Below are positions 25,866 through 36,180 of a stretch of 64,000 nt of DNA, one piece after another (position 1 is the stretch's first letter; every line of letters starts with the position of its first letter). The notes beneath the pieces were generated by a model. The model did not search any database, was not told the DNA's origin, and saw only the letters and a program-made list of their open reading frames with translations. The position numbers and the translations under genes are program-made. The DNA is from Ziziphus jujuba. Taxonomy: Eukaryota > Streptophyta > Magnoliopsida > Rosales > Rhamnaceae. Location: contig NC_083382.1 of assembly GCF_031755915.1 (NCBI RefSeq), positions 32,262,501 through 32,326,500 of the forward strand, written 5' to 3'.

Positions 25866-25878
25866 GAAGGGGGACAAT
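25866..25878 (+). other. Polypurine tract of the copia element
   Basis: GAAGGGGGACAA lies directly in front of the right LTR and would prime plus-strand synthesis. Confidence 0.85.
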
Positions 25879-26382
25879 TGTGAAGTCCAGCCGCACCACC
25901 ACTGCACCGACAGTGTGAAGACTACACAGCCACCATTTTTGACACCACTGCACCGACAGTGTGAAGACTGCACAGCCACCATTTTTGACAATGGCCATTG
26001 CTGCACCGAAAATGGATTGCTCAACAATTGTGGGCTACTGTCAGAAGCTGTTGAAGATTGTGGCCATGCAACCGACTTTGTAAGCCTATAAATAGGCTCC
26101 ATCCCGTTGCATGCAAGCAAGCCAAGAGAGCAAGCTCAATATTATCCCAAGTGAGGAATATTGAGAGAAAACTCCGAGAGAGAGAGTGTTTAAGTTCCAG
26201 AGAGAGCTTGAGAGAAGAGTGAGCAATTCCAGAGAGAATTTGAGAGTGTAGAGAGAGGTTCCACGTGAGAATCCTCCATGAGAGAAGTTTTTATTTTTGT
26301 ATTCTATTTCTAAGAGATTAATAGAATTCTTTTTATTTTTCTTCTCATATTTCTTCTCTAAAGTGGTCAGAGAACCACAACA
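25879..26382 (+). repeat. Copia element right LTR
   Basis: 504 bp, identical to the left LTR except for two substitutions. It is followed by the ACATG target duplication at 26383-26387. Confidence 0.97.
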
Positions 26383-27484
26383 ACATGTAACACAAGGCAT
26401 GCACTATGCCTTTTATAATATTCACCCTTTTGCTCCAGTCCAATTCCACAGCCTCTGCATCGTTGTTCAGGACACAAAACAAGCTTCCTCTTTCCATGTA
26501 TTCATAAATAAAAAACATGCATCTTTTGTGCAAACAAAAACCATGGAGTCTCACAATGTTTCGGTGGCGTACTTCTGTCAATGTTTTGACCTCACTCATG
26601 AAACTCTTCCTCAAATTCTGCTGTTCAACCTCTGAACCATGCAGCTTCTTCAAGGCAACTACTCTTCCATCAGGTAGTTGTGCTTTGTGAACACTTCCAT
26701 AACCACCAGTCCCAATGCAATATCTAATGTCAAAGTCCTCCGTTGCTTCTATGATGCCATGGTATGCAATTTTTCCATCATAATTCCAAATGAAAAAGAT
26801 ATCTCCATTCTTTACTCTTGTCTCAAATACTGGTTGATTTTTATTGTTTTTAATTTGACGGGTATAGTACAAAGCTCCAAGCATTACGGATAAGAAGGCA
26901 AGGAAAACCAAGATGGGAACAATGGCTCTGATTATGTAAGAGAATTTTTTGTTTTTGTGGTTTTCCGCTCCAACACCTTGATTAGTTGGTTGGCTATTTT
27001 GTAAGCGAGGACGAATACCGGTGACACTACTACATAAATCTTGAATGCCGACAAATGCACCCACCGAAAAATGATTGGCTAGCTCATCTGGGACTGGACC
27101 TTTTAAACGATTGTAAGACAAGTCAATTAGATAGCAAGATCGAAGAGAAGAGGGAATACTTCCACTGAGATTGTTGTAGGCTAGGTACAAGATGGTGAAA
27201 GAGAGGGTACATATCTTGTTTGGAATGGTTCCATTTAACTGGTTATGTGACAAATCAAGATAATTCATGCTTTCTAGACAACCACCAGAAGACAACGCGA
27301 TTGGACCCGTGAGGTTGTTGAAACTAAAATCCAAATATGTTAAATTCTTCAAATTCCCTATCCCCACAGGGAAGGAACCACTCAATTGGTTTTGACGAAG
27401 GCTCAGGCTTTCTAGTTGGGTTAAATGACAAATAGCCGTTGGAATTGGACCTGTTAAGCTGTTAGGAATGGAAGATTTTAACAC

Positions 27485-28093
27485 AAATTGGTGTTAGAAA
27501 ATAGTGGTTTCTACTACTTGGTTGTCGGAAAGGAGGTTTTCAAACTAATTTGCTGAGACAGAAAAGAAAAAGTTACTATTTTATCATCACTAACTATAAT
27601 CATTATTGAATCATTATTCATTATTAACATGATAATTATTTAATTTTATATTGATTTTTTATTTTCAAAATTTAATTTGCAGAAGTAAATTTCTTTTGCA
27701 TAATCATTTAAATTATTAAATAGTTTAGATACACTAATGATGGTTAATAATGATAACAAATGGTGTTTTTCAAAAGTAAAAAAGCAGGAATTCACACATT
27801 CAGTAAGCATATATGGAATGGGGATTAGGCTAACGATATAAGTCCAACTCATATTATTTAAAAGAATTTTTTTTTGGAATTTCAGAAAAACTTTACACAT
27901 ACCCATGTAATGTAGATTTACTAGAAATCCTTTTCAAGAGAACCATATCCTATCGAGGTTCTACCATGGATCCTCACGGTAGGCTATTGGCGGTTTTCTG
28001 GCCACTACCATCTTTAGGTGGATGTAGAGGACAATATATATGAAAAAATAGTGAAACAAAGAAAAAGAAAAGAAAAAAAAAATGCAAAGAAAA
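27485..28093. other. Gap between kinase fragment and hAT-like element
   Basis: AT-rich. Nothing coding is supported. The missing 5' part of the kinase is not found here. Confidence 0.6.
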
Positions 28094-28101
28094 GTACCAA
28101 G

Positions 28102-28777
28102 TAGATCTGGCAATTTGGATCATGACACGGCGACACGATTCGAAAACGACACGGAATAAATGGGTTTGGGTTTATTATAAATGAGTTCGGGTCATAATCG
28201 GCTCAACTCGTTTAACACGATTATTAATCGTGTCATTTTCGGGTTGACCTGTTTAACTCGAAATTGACCCGTTACGACCCATTTATTAAACGTGTCAGTT
28301 TCAACCCGACACGATTATATACCTATTACAACCCATTTAAATTTAATTTTAAATTAATATTTTATCACTAATATAATATTTAATAACTAAAAAATATTAT
28401 AAATTAAAAATTTTATAAAAATAATTTTCTATTACTAATTTTTTAAAAACAAAAAATACATCTTTAATAAAACAAAAACATAAAAATAAAAAAAAATAAA
28501 AAAATAAAAAAAAATAAAAAAAAATTTCGGGTTAATAGGTTAGTTTTCGGGTTAATAGGTCAATTTCAGGTTAACGGGTTAATATGTCAACACGACCCGT
28601 TAAAATAATCGTGTTAAACGGGTCGTGTCGTGTTGACCTGTTTATAAACAGGTCGGGTTAATGTTTTAGGTACCTGACACGATTAATAAATAAGTCGTGT
28701 TCGGGTTAGGCATTTTTGACACGATTATTAGACGGGTTGACACGAACACGACCCACCAACCCGAATTGCCAGGTATA
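28102..28777. mobile_element. Palindromic hAT-like non-autonomous element
   Basis: 676 bp bounded by a perfect 8-bp target duplication GTACCAAG (28094-28101 and 28778-28785), the size made by hAT transposases. Its ends are inverted repeats (TAGATCTGGCAATT against TATACCTGGCAATT). Both halves are rich in ACACGA / TCGTGT, GACCCG / CGGGT and TTAATAATCGTGTCA motifs in opposite orientations, so the whole can fold back on itself. No coding sequence. A related copy lies at 42748-43377. Confidence 0.9.
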
Positions 28778-28894
28778 GTACCAAGTGCCACCAAAACTCA
28801 TTCAGTAAAACAGTCCTATCATATCAAGTGCTGATGTGGTATGCCTCATCTATTTACACTGCAATATGTGGCTAACTCATTACATGATGTCCAA

Positions 28895-29415
28895 GCTGTC
28901 AATCATCCTTAACCAGTTGACTAACTGCACTGTTAGATAAGGATGACACCAAAAATCACCACCATAAATCATGCAAGGATGATTATTACTTTCCTAACAT
29001 GCATACAACTAATCAAGTATCTGCAGGATTTTGTTAAATATATATATATGGAGGTTACTTTCCTAACATACATATAGCTATCGATAATCCTTAAGCAATT
29101 GACTAACTGCACTATTAGATAACGGTAACACCAAAACTCATCACCATAAATCATGCAAGGATGATCATTATTTTCCTAACATACATACAACTAACCAAGT
29201 ATCTGCAGGATTTTGTTACATATATATGGGAAGGTTACTTTCCTAACATATATACAGCTATCAATCATCCTTAACCAGTTGACTAACTGCACTGTTAGAT
29301 AACAGTAATACCAAAAATCGTCACCATAAATCGTGCAAGGATGATCATTACTTTCCTAGCATACATACAACTAATCAAGTATCTGCAGGGTTTTGTTAAA
29401 TATATATGGGGAGGT
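28895..29415. repeat. Three-copy tandem repeat, ~181-bp period
   Basis: The marker CTAACTGCACTGTTAGATAA occurs at 28921, 29103 and 29283 (spacings 182 and 180). Each unit also holds CACCATAAATCATGCAAGGATGAT, CATACAACTAATCAAGTATCTGCAGG and a TATATA stretch. Units differ by scattered substitutions. Confidence 0.9.
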
Positions 29416-31448
29416 TCCCAATAAATTTTTTTTTTTTGGATAAAAAGTATTTGACAAATAATCTAATTGTTTCAATTTACCTAATTTAAGATTTCATATT
29501 TGTATATTAAAAACCCGTAAATATTTCATATTCATATTCAAACAATATTTATTTATTTTTATCTAAATTATTTATTGCTTCGAAAATAATCTCTTTTTCC
29601 TCAATCTCAAAAATCTTTCTCTCTTCTTAATCTTCAGTCCTTTTTGTTTTGTTTTGTTTTTTTGTTTTTTTTAACTCTCTATTATTATTATTAATTAGAG
29701 ATATATTCTTATATTCTTGAAACCTTTCTATAATACACTATTGAATAATTAATTGATGAAGTTGAATAAACATATTTGTCAAAAAAGTTGTTAAATATCA
29801 CTATAGCTCTCAGTGATTTTGCTATTTTTTGAATACTACATTTATATTATGAAATATATCAATATAATCACTCTCATATTTTACTTTTGTTTCAATATAA
29901 TATTATTTTTTAAAACTCTTAATAATAGAGTTAGAATTTTACTTATTTACACTGCCTTTAATAAAATTTTTTTACTCATTCTTAAAAATAAAAATTAATA
30001 AATGAAAATAATGTGATCAAACTCATAATCAACTTTTTTTTTCCTTTTTTTTTTTTAAGAAAATATTTCAAATGTATTTAATGTGAATAAGTTTAACTGT
30101 TAAAGTTGTGGTTGATATATATAACTTATTACTTTTTACTTTTTGATAAGTTGGGAAGGAAGATTTTAACACGGTATTTAGAAGATAGTAATTTTATAAG
30201 AAGTGTGTATATGTCTTTGTGTGTATTGTATTTTTTTTTTCTCTTTTTGTCAAAAAAAAGTTCCTGAAAAAAAAAAAAACTATAGAACTGGAAAAAATAA
30301 AATGGTCAAACGAAGGGTAAATTGGTGAAATTTTAAATCTATTAACAAGAATTTTTTAAAACAATGCTATATTAAAATAAAAGTAAAATATTAAGAAATT
30401 GTATTGATATTATTATAATAGTAATGTACTATTGAAAAAATAATAAACTAAAGAGTGGTATAATAGTATTTACCCCCAAAAAACTTTGCATAGGGAATGC
30501 TCCCCACTATGTATAGAATACTTTTCCATATTCTAAACAGTGGATACTTTTCCATATTCTAAAAGCAATGGCAGGAACAAAAATTTAAATTTCATTACAA
30601 ACTCATTAATCTACCTTTCCTGCTTCTATTAAGTTCTTCATTTTTATTTTTATTTTTTTGTTTATTTTTTGTTTCTCTAAGAGGATGGACAGAGATAAAG
30701 GTATCTAGAATTTTTTTTAATTAAAGTATATTTAGTTTAATATGTATTTATTTTTGTATATAGGTAATGGGAACAAATGTGAATGCAAACTTTGGAATTT
30801 GGCCTACCATGGGATCAACCATGCTACCTAGGGAGTTCAGAGTATAAAAAGAGAGTGGAAATTCTACCGAGTAGTTGTTTACATATTGATTTTGGAATCG
30901 TATTTTCTTTTTCTAGTATTTGCAATAAGGATCGTTAATTTTATATTGAACATTGTCATCGGAATGAAATAATTTTGACTATCCAGAAAAATATAAGGTA
31001 ATTCACCAAAATAAAAATATATTGTCATGACTTGTATTCTATAAGAGTACTCTGTTTTTAGTAAGAACATCAGTGTCTTGCTTCAATATTTTACTTTCCG
31101 TTTTGTTTATTTTTGAAGCTTTTGAAGTTCTTTAATATAGCAAATAAAGTTGACACACATCACAAATAAAAAATTAAAAAAAATTAGAAACGACGAGTAA
31201 AAAATTAAAATTGCTTTATATATGATGTTAAAGTATATGAACAGAAAGTTTCAATTTTCTTAGCTTTAAAATTGATTTATTTAATTTTTTTTAAAATTCT
31301 GTTCATCTAGAAAAAATTAAAAAAAATAAGAAATTAAAATTGCTTAGTATATGATGTTAAAGTACATATACAGAAAGTCGCAATTTTCTTGATATATATA
31401 TATATATATATATAAAAGGAAATTCCATTCATGGAAGATGTGAAAAGG

Positions 31449-31484
<36 letters not shown>

Positions 31485-31920
31485 TACGTGTAAAATATCA
31501 ATGGAAGATTTGGAAAATGGTGTTTTAGAATATGGAAAAGTATCCTCATAATTTTTTTTTTTTATTTTTTAACAAAATCCTGCAAATACTAGCCAGAAGA
31601 GTGTAAAGAAATTTCAAATAAATAAATATTGAAAATAAATATTATATTGTCTGTCTTTTTTCTATTAAAGCTATGTGTATATATTTATACATATACATAT
31701 TCCCAATGGTAATAAATAATTAGGAAAGAATTGATTTCTTGGAAGGAAATCATTCCTAAACTGATGAAAACTTATTTGGAAGTCCTTGAATGTTTTGTCC
31801 CCTGTTATACAGCTAGAGCAGAGCATGTTTTCAAAATTGAGTTTGAAGGATGAATAGATTCCAGCGGCTTTCCATCAATCAGTGCTGATAATTTGGTCTT
31901 GATTGAGAGCTAGACTTGAG
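29416..31920. other. AT-rich gene-free region
   Basis: No coding sequence supported. TA microsatellites lie at about 31391-31414 and 31452-31481. A segment with CCAGAAGAGTGTA at ~31592 matches the CCRGAAGAGTGT-microsatellite marker found in the 45-52 kb duplications. Confidence 0.6.
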
Positions 31921-31929
31921 AATTTATCA

Positions 31930-32160
31930 GAGTGTACATATATAAATACATATTCAGCCAAGATAGCCTTCGAAAAGTCTCAAAATAATTAATATGATCT
32001 TCACTGCCATGTCTCCTTTATTCACCCAAGAAATCTTCAAAGAAAGGCTGCTATTTGGCCGCTTATTCTTCATCAATAGATTAAAGATTTCTTGGGTGTG
32101 ATAAGGGAGAGATTGCAAAGAAGACAATGATAAAAGATTTAGCTTCCTCATCCATTCAAC
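31930..32160. repeat. Dispersed repeat block (partner of 12640-13000)
   Basis: It carries TCTCAAAATAATTAATATGATCTTCACTGCCATG and GAAATCTTCAAAGAAAGG, as at 12.7 kb. Here it is ~600 bp upstream of cystinosin copy 3. A ~60-base T-rich run follows at 32165-32227. Confidence 0.75.
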
Positions 32161-32767
32161 TCTTTTCTTGTTTTTGTTTTTGTTTTTTGTTTTTTGTTTT
32201 TGTTTTTTTTTTTTTTTTTTTTTTTTTGGTTTTTTAAATTCTAAAAGCGAGTGAGAATGGCGAAAAACTTTGTTTTTGTTTTTTATTTGTGAATAACATA
32301 ATTAAATATTAAGTTATTAGCGTAGAAACTCATATAATAAGGTAAAGAAGAAATACACCATCCAGTAATGGTTATTTGGCTACTTACGACAAAAAATTGA
32401 CTTCTCTTCCATTCGATTTTTTTTAGTTTATTATTATTATTTTTTTTTATCTGTTTTTTGTTGTAATATTTGCAATTCTTTTGTGTTTTCAAAATTGTAT
32501 AACTTGAATATAAATTATATTCACTAAAATATATTTAATGCGTTTTGTTTTAAATCTCTTGGTTGGAGAAAAAAAAAAAAAAAAGCCGTCCAAATAGTTT
32601 AAAAATGGCGCCTACATAACAATAACAATCCAAAGAGAAAGCAAACGAATGTGGTCGTATAATTGGCCTTTGTTCAGTTTTTTGTCATCTACGGCCCAGC
32701 AAGAAACTGGAAACATAGCCCAAAAAAAAAAAAAAAAAATCAAACACTTTGAAAACTGTTTAAAAAA

Positions 32768-34318
32768 ATGGCATCTTGGAATTCTAGTCCGCTGGAAATC
32801 TCGTACAAAGTTCTGGGTTGGATTGCTTTTGCTTTTTGGGCTGCATGTTTCTACCCTCAGGTCATCCTGAATTTCCGTAGAAAAAGGTAGTTTCTTTTGT
32901 AAATTGTTTTTGGTTCCTTTGTTTTCGATTCTGTTCTTTCCCATGAATTTAATTTAGTTTCACTATTTGTTCCATTTTTGACTATTTGTTGGTGTTTGGG
33001 AAATGATTGTTTGTGAGCTTATTAGTGTTGTGGGGTTGAACTTTGATTTTGTGGTGCTCAACTTGACGAAGCACTCCTCCTATCTCATATACAACGCCAC
33101 TCTCTACTTTAGCTCCTCTGTTCAAAACCAGTACTTCCAGAAATATGGCTATGGAGAGGTCTGTTTTATGTTTTACTTTTCAGTTTTATTTTCCAAAATC
33201 TTGCAGTTTTAGTTGCTTGAATAATTTTTTAGATCTTTGTGGGTTGTGGGTTGATGGTATTTCTGTTAATTACAACACTTTCTCTTTCAATTTGTCTTTT
33301 TCTTGATTTGTATGTAACACTGAAAAGGGTTGTAATATACTTTCTTCATTCATTTTGACTTTTGAGTATCTCTGAATTGCTAAAGGTGAAGAAGCTTTTG
33401 AACCTAGTTCTAGCGTAAAACCACTTAGAAAATCATATCTTGTTAGTTTGATGCTTTATGCAAATTTTTTATTTTGTTTATTTATTTATTTATTTATTTA
33501 TTTTTGCTATTTGTTGCAGATGATACCTGTGGCACTAAACGATGTTGCTTTCTCGGTTCATGCTGTTCTCTTAACAGCAATTACCTTGTTCCAAATTGCA
33601 ATATACGAAGTAAGTATTTCATGGTTGAACAAGTTTTATGATCATTCTGCATTTATAAATATGGAAGAAAATGGATATCTGTAACTTTGATTTTGCAAAA
33701 GTTTGAAATTTTTTCTTGTGTTGATTGCATTGTATAGCGTGGAGGACAGACAGTCTCTAAGATTAGTATTCTAATTGTTGCTGCAGTATGGTTAACAGTT
33801 GGGATTTGTTTCTTCATAGCTTTGCCCAACCATTCTTGGCTTTGGCTAATCTCAATATTTAAGTAAGATTTGCTCTCTTTATGTTTTATTGATTGGGAAA
33901 AAGTGTCCTATAATTTTCCTCTTCTGGGAATGTTCTAAAGTCATGACCTTTGGCCTATCCTATATGCTTCTGCTTTATTTATACTTTGTGATATGTTGTC
34001 ATTCTGTTTTCGGTTTTTAGAATATCAACTTATCGTATCTAGCCATTAATGAACCAAAATCATCAAAGAAAGTAGTGCAGAATATTAACTTAATTTTAGC
34101 TTAGTTATGTTTGCTTGGAGAGCAGAAACATAACTAATTTTCTCTTCTGCCACTTTGTAATTACGATTTTTGACTGCTATGCTATTCTATTCCTTGGTAT
34201 GGAAATATGTAGTTAATCTATTCTAACTACATTGAGTTTAATTACACTGCAGCACAATCCAAGCCTTTATAACACTCATCAAATATACACCCCAGGTGAT
34301 CAGAATTGCTTCTCCCTT

Positions 34319-34362
<44 letters not shown>

Positions 34363-35319
34363 TAGACAGGATATTGCTCCTATCTTTTTTGATTCTGCAG
34401 TATTCTCATTCTCATGCTAATAAGTCTTATCACAGTATAAAACAGGCTCATATTCTTATTGTAGCCATTATATTTCATCATCAATCTATTGCATATTCTG
34501 GGATGGTTAGGATGTTTTTGAAAACCCTATACACTATTTAAATTATGAAATATAGGCGGTCTTGAACTTCTTGCGGAAGAGCACAGATGGATTCAGCATT
34601 GGCTATGTTTTATTTGATTTCTCAGGAGGAGTAACAAATTATGCACAGATGGTTGTGCAGTCTATAGACCAAGGTTTGTCATCTATAATTAACGCAGTCG
34701 TACTTGCCTTATGATGTTTTTACGCTTAATGTATCTCTAGATTTATTTTTTTCCAGATTCTTGGGTGAACTTCTATGGAAACATAGGGAAGACCCTGATA
34801 ACTTTGGTATGGATTGTTCTCCTCTTTACATTAATTTTGGCAATATAGGTCTTTTTTCAGTCCATGCTCACATTTTTTCATGCTTTCTCTCTTTGGAAAC
34901 TTGGTTATACTCTTCTTTTATTCATGAAAATGATTTTATTTCTGATAGAAAGAACTTAATTAAAGTCTCAAAAACTACCATTTAAATCAAGTTGAAGAGG
35001 TGCAGAGTAGAAAATTACTTGCTTGAAATTTGAGATCAACTTGAAGCCTTTGATCTATTATTACGAGCATATTATTTTGCTATGCTTAATTGGTTCTCAG
35101 AATACTTAATTTGAGATCAAGGTTTATATCTCTACCCATTCTTTTGATTTTTTTGTGAATATGATGTTGCAGATAACTATCTTCTTCGACCTTATTTTCT
35201 TGTGTCAACGTTTCTTGCTATATCCTGCAAATGGAGGATTGATCTTTCCCAAAAGCAGTAAGGAGAATATTGAGGACCCTAAAAGCAGTAAGGAGAGCAT
35301 TGAGCCACTTATTGAGTGA
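32768..35319 (+). CDS. Cystinosin homologue, copy 3
   Basis: Eight exons, GT-AG throughout: 32768-32886, 33026-33158, 33520-33609, 33738-33862, 34253-34295, 34556-34673, 34757-34806, 35173-35319. They splice to 274 residues. PQ-loops (P31-Q32, P169-Q170) and aspartates D47, D191 (LFDFSGG) and D232 (FFDLIF) are kept. The C-terminal tail carries an internal duplication: PKSSKEN-IE-D followed by PKSSKES-IE-P, ending PLIE. The second PQ-loop reads KYTPQ instead of KYIPQ. An intron carries a ~36-base T run (34323-34358). The upstream flank matches the orphan flank at 13664-13770, so this copy derives from the same duplication series although a receptor kinase and several transposons now lie between. 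Predicted vacuolar cystine/H+ symporter. Confidence 0.93.
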
Positions 35320-36180
35320 TTTGATCAGCCACGGAAAATTTTGAGGAAGAATGATATTTTCATATTTATCATGTAAAAAATCAATATGCTTATTACTTTG
35401 TCGCAATAACAATAAAAGATAATTTACTTCGTAACAAGTGTATTGACATGGCTACATAATGCTTGGAAAAGAAAAAAAAGGGCTCATGCAACTAAAATAT
35501 AAGAAGTGACAGGGAATTTGAAAGAGTGATGGATAGAGAGAAGGAACACTGGTTTTGATTTTTTCGAAAATGTAAATCATAATTTCATTAAAAGTGAATT
35601 TAAGACCTTCCATTCCTTCAGCAGCATTTTCCATTATGTGGGTTTTGAAGATTGGTGTTTGGTGGGGTAAGAAATGTGACAATTTTTTGTTTTTTTAATC
35701 CCTCTCATATTGTTATATTTTATGCAATGAAATCCTTTTTTACATGTTTTTAAAAGTACGTACACTTTCTTGAGGATGCAATTGAAACACCCACCTTCTT
35801 AGTCATACAAACAAGGGGAACATTGTGAATTTGCACCAAAAAACAAAGCCTTATTTATCATTAAATTTTGAAGTGCATAAACACTAAACACCTCTTCCAA
35901 TAAAGCTTTATCAACATGTCAAGGTGCCCTACGTGCAACACTCCGCTTCTCATCCAGAAAACAAAAGTGACAAAGGAAGTTACTATCACTATTTTCTTTA
36001 GGCAGAAAGAGCTTATCAGTTTTCCAAACTATACTTTACATGGACTTTGAAGTGTGTCCAAAATATTTTCATTCAATATGGTAATGTGATTATGGATTTT
36101 TTTTTTTTTTTGGGGTAAAAGTATCAAAACAGTCTTTTTGGAACGGTCCAAATGGCAAGGCCTGGTCCTAAAAGTGTAGT
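35320..36180. other. Intergenic region
   Basis: No coding sequence supported. AT-rich sequence after cystinosin copy 3, with a T run near 36099. Confidence 0.6.

Larger units (their letters stand above)
20732..26382 (+). mobile_element. Ty1/copia LTR retrotransposon, young but coding-defective
   Basis: A complete 5,651-bp element with two 504-bp LTRs (TGTGAAG...ACAACA), a primer-binding site at 21238, a purine tract before the right LTR and a 5-bp target duplication. Domain order is gag, protease, integrase, reverse transcriptase, RNase H, as in copia (Tnt1/Tork-like by eye). I count two differences between the LTRs (20780/25927 region G/A and 20988/26135 region C/A), which indicates a very recent insertion. 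The polyprotein frame nevertheless has three breaks. It sits inside the catalytic-loop codons of the receptor kinase in the opposite orientation. Confidence 0.97.
19424..27470 (-). pseudogene. LRR receptor-like kinase, 5'-truncated and split by a copia element
   Basis: Minus strand. The 27470-26388 part encodes about five LRRs (LxxLxLxxNxLxGxIP), a membrane span (AIVPILVFLAFLSVMLGALYY), then the kinase N-lobe with GTGGYGSV and VALKKL. The frame stops at the copia insertion and resumes at 20726 with the catalytic loop [15 protein letters not shown] and YGYIAP. An intron (20558-19795, GC donor, AG acceptor) precedes the last exon 19794-19424 with CDVYSFGVV and a C-terminal lobe ending in TAA. 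The kinase is of the RD type, like the MIK2/At1g35710 group of plant LRR receptor kinases. No ATG opens the LRR part: an in-frame stop lies just upstream of ~27484 and the signal peptide and most LRRs are missing, so it was probably dead before the insertion. Confidence 0.88.

Noticed and set aside
27482..27484. GTG as start of the receptor kinase
   Set aside because: Plant nuclear genes start with ATG. A stop lies just upstream in frame and the LRR pattern is cut off here, so this is a truncation edge.
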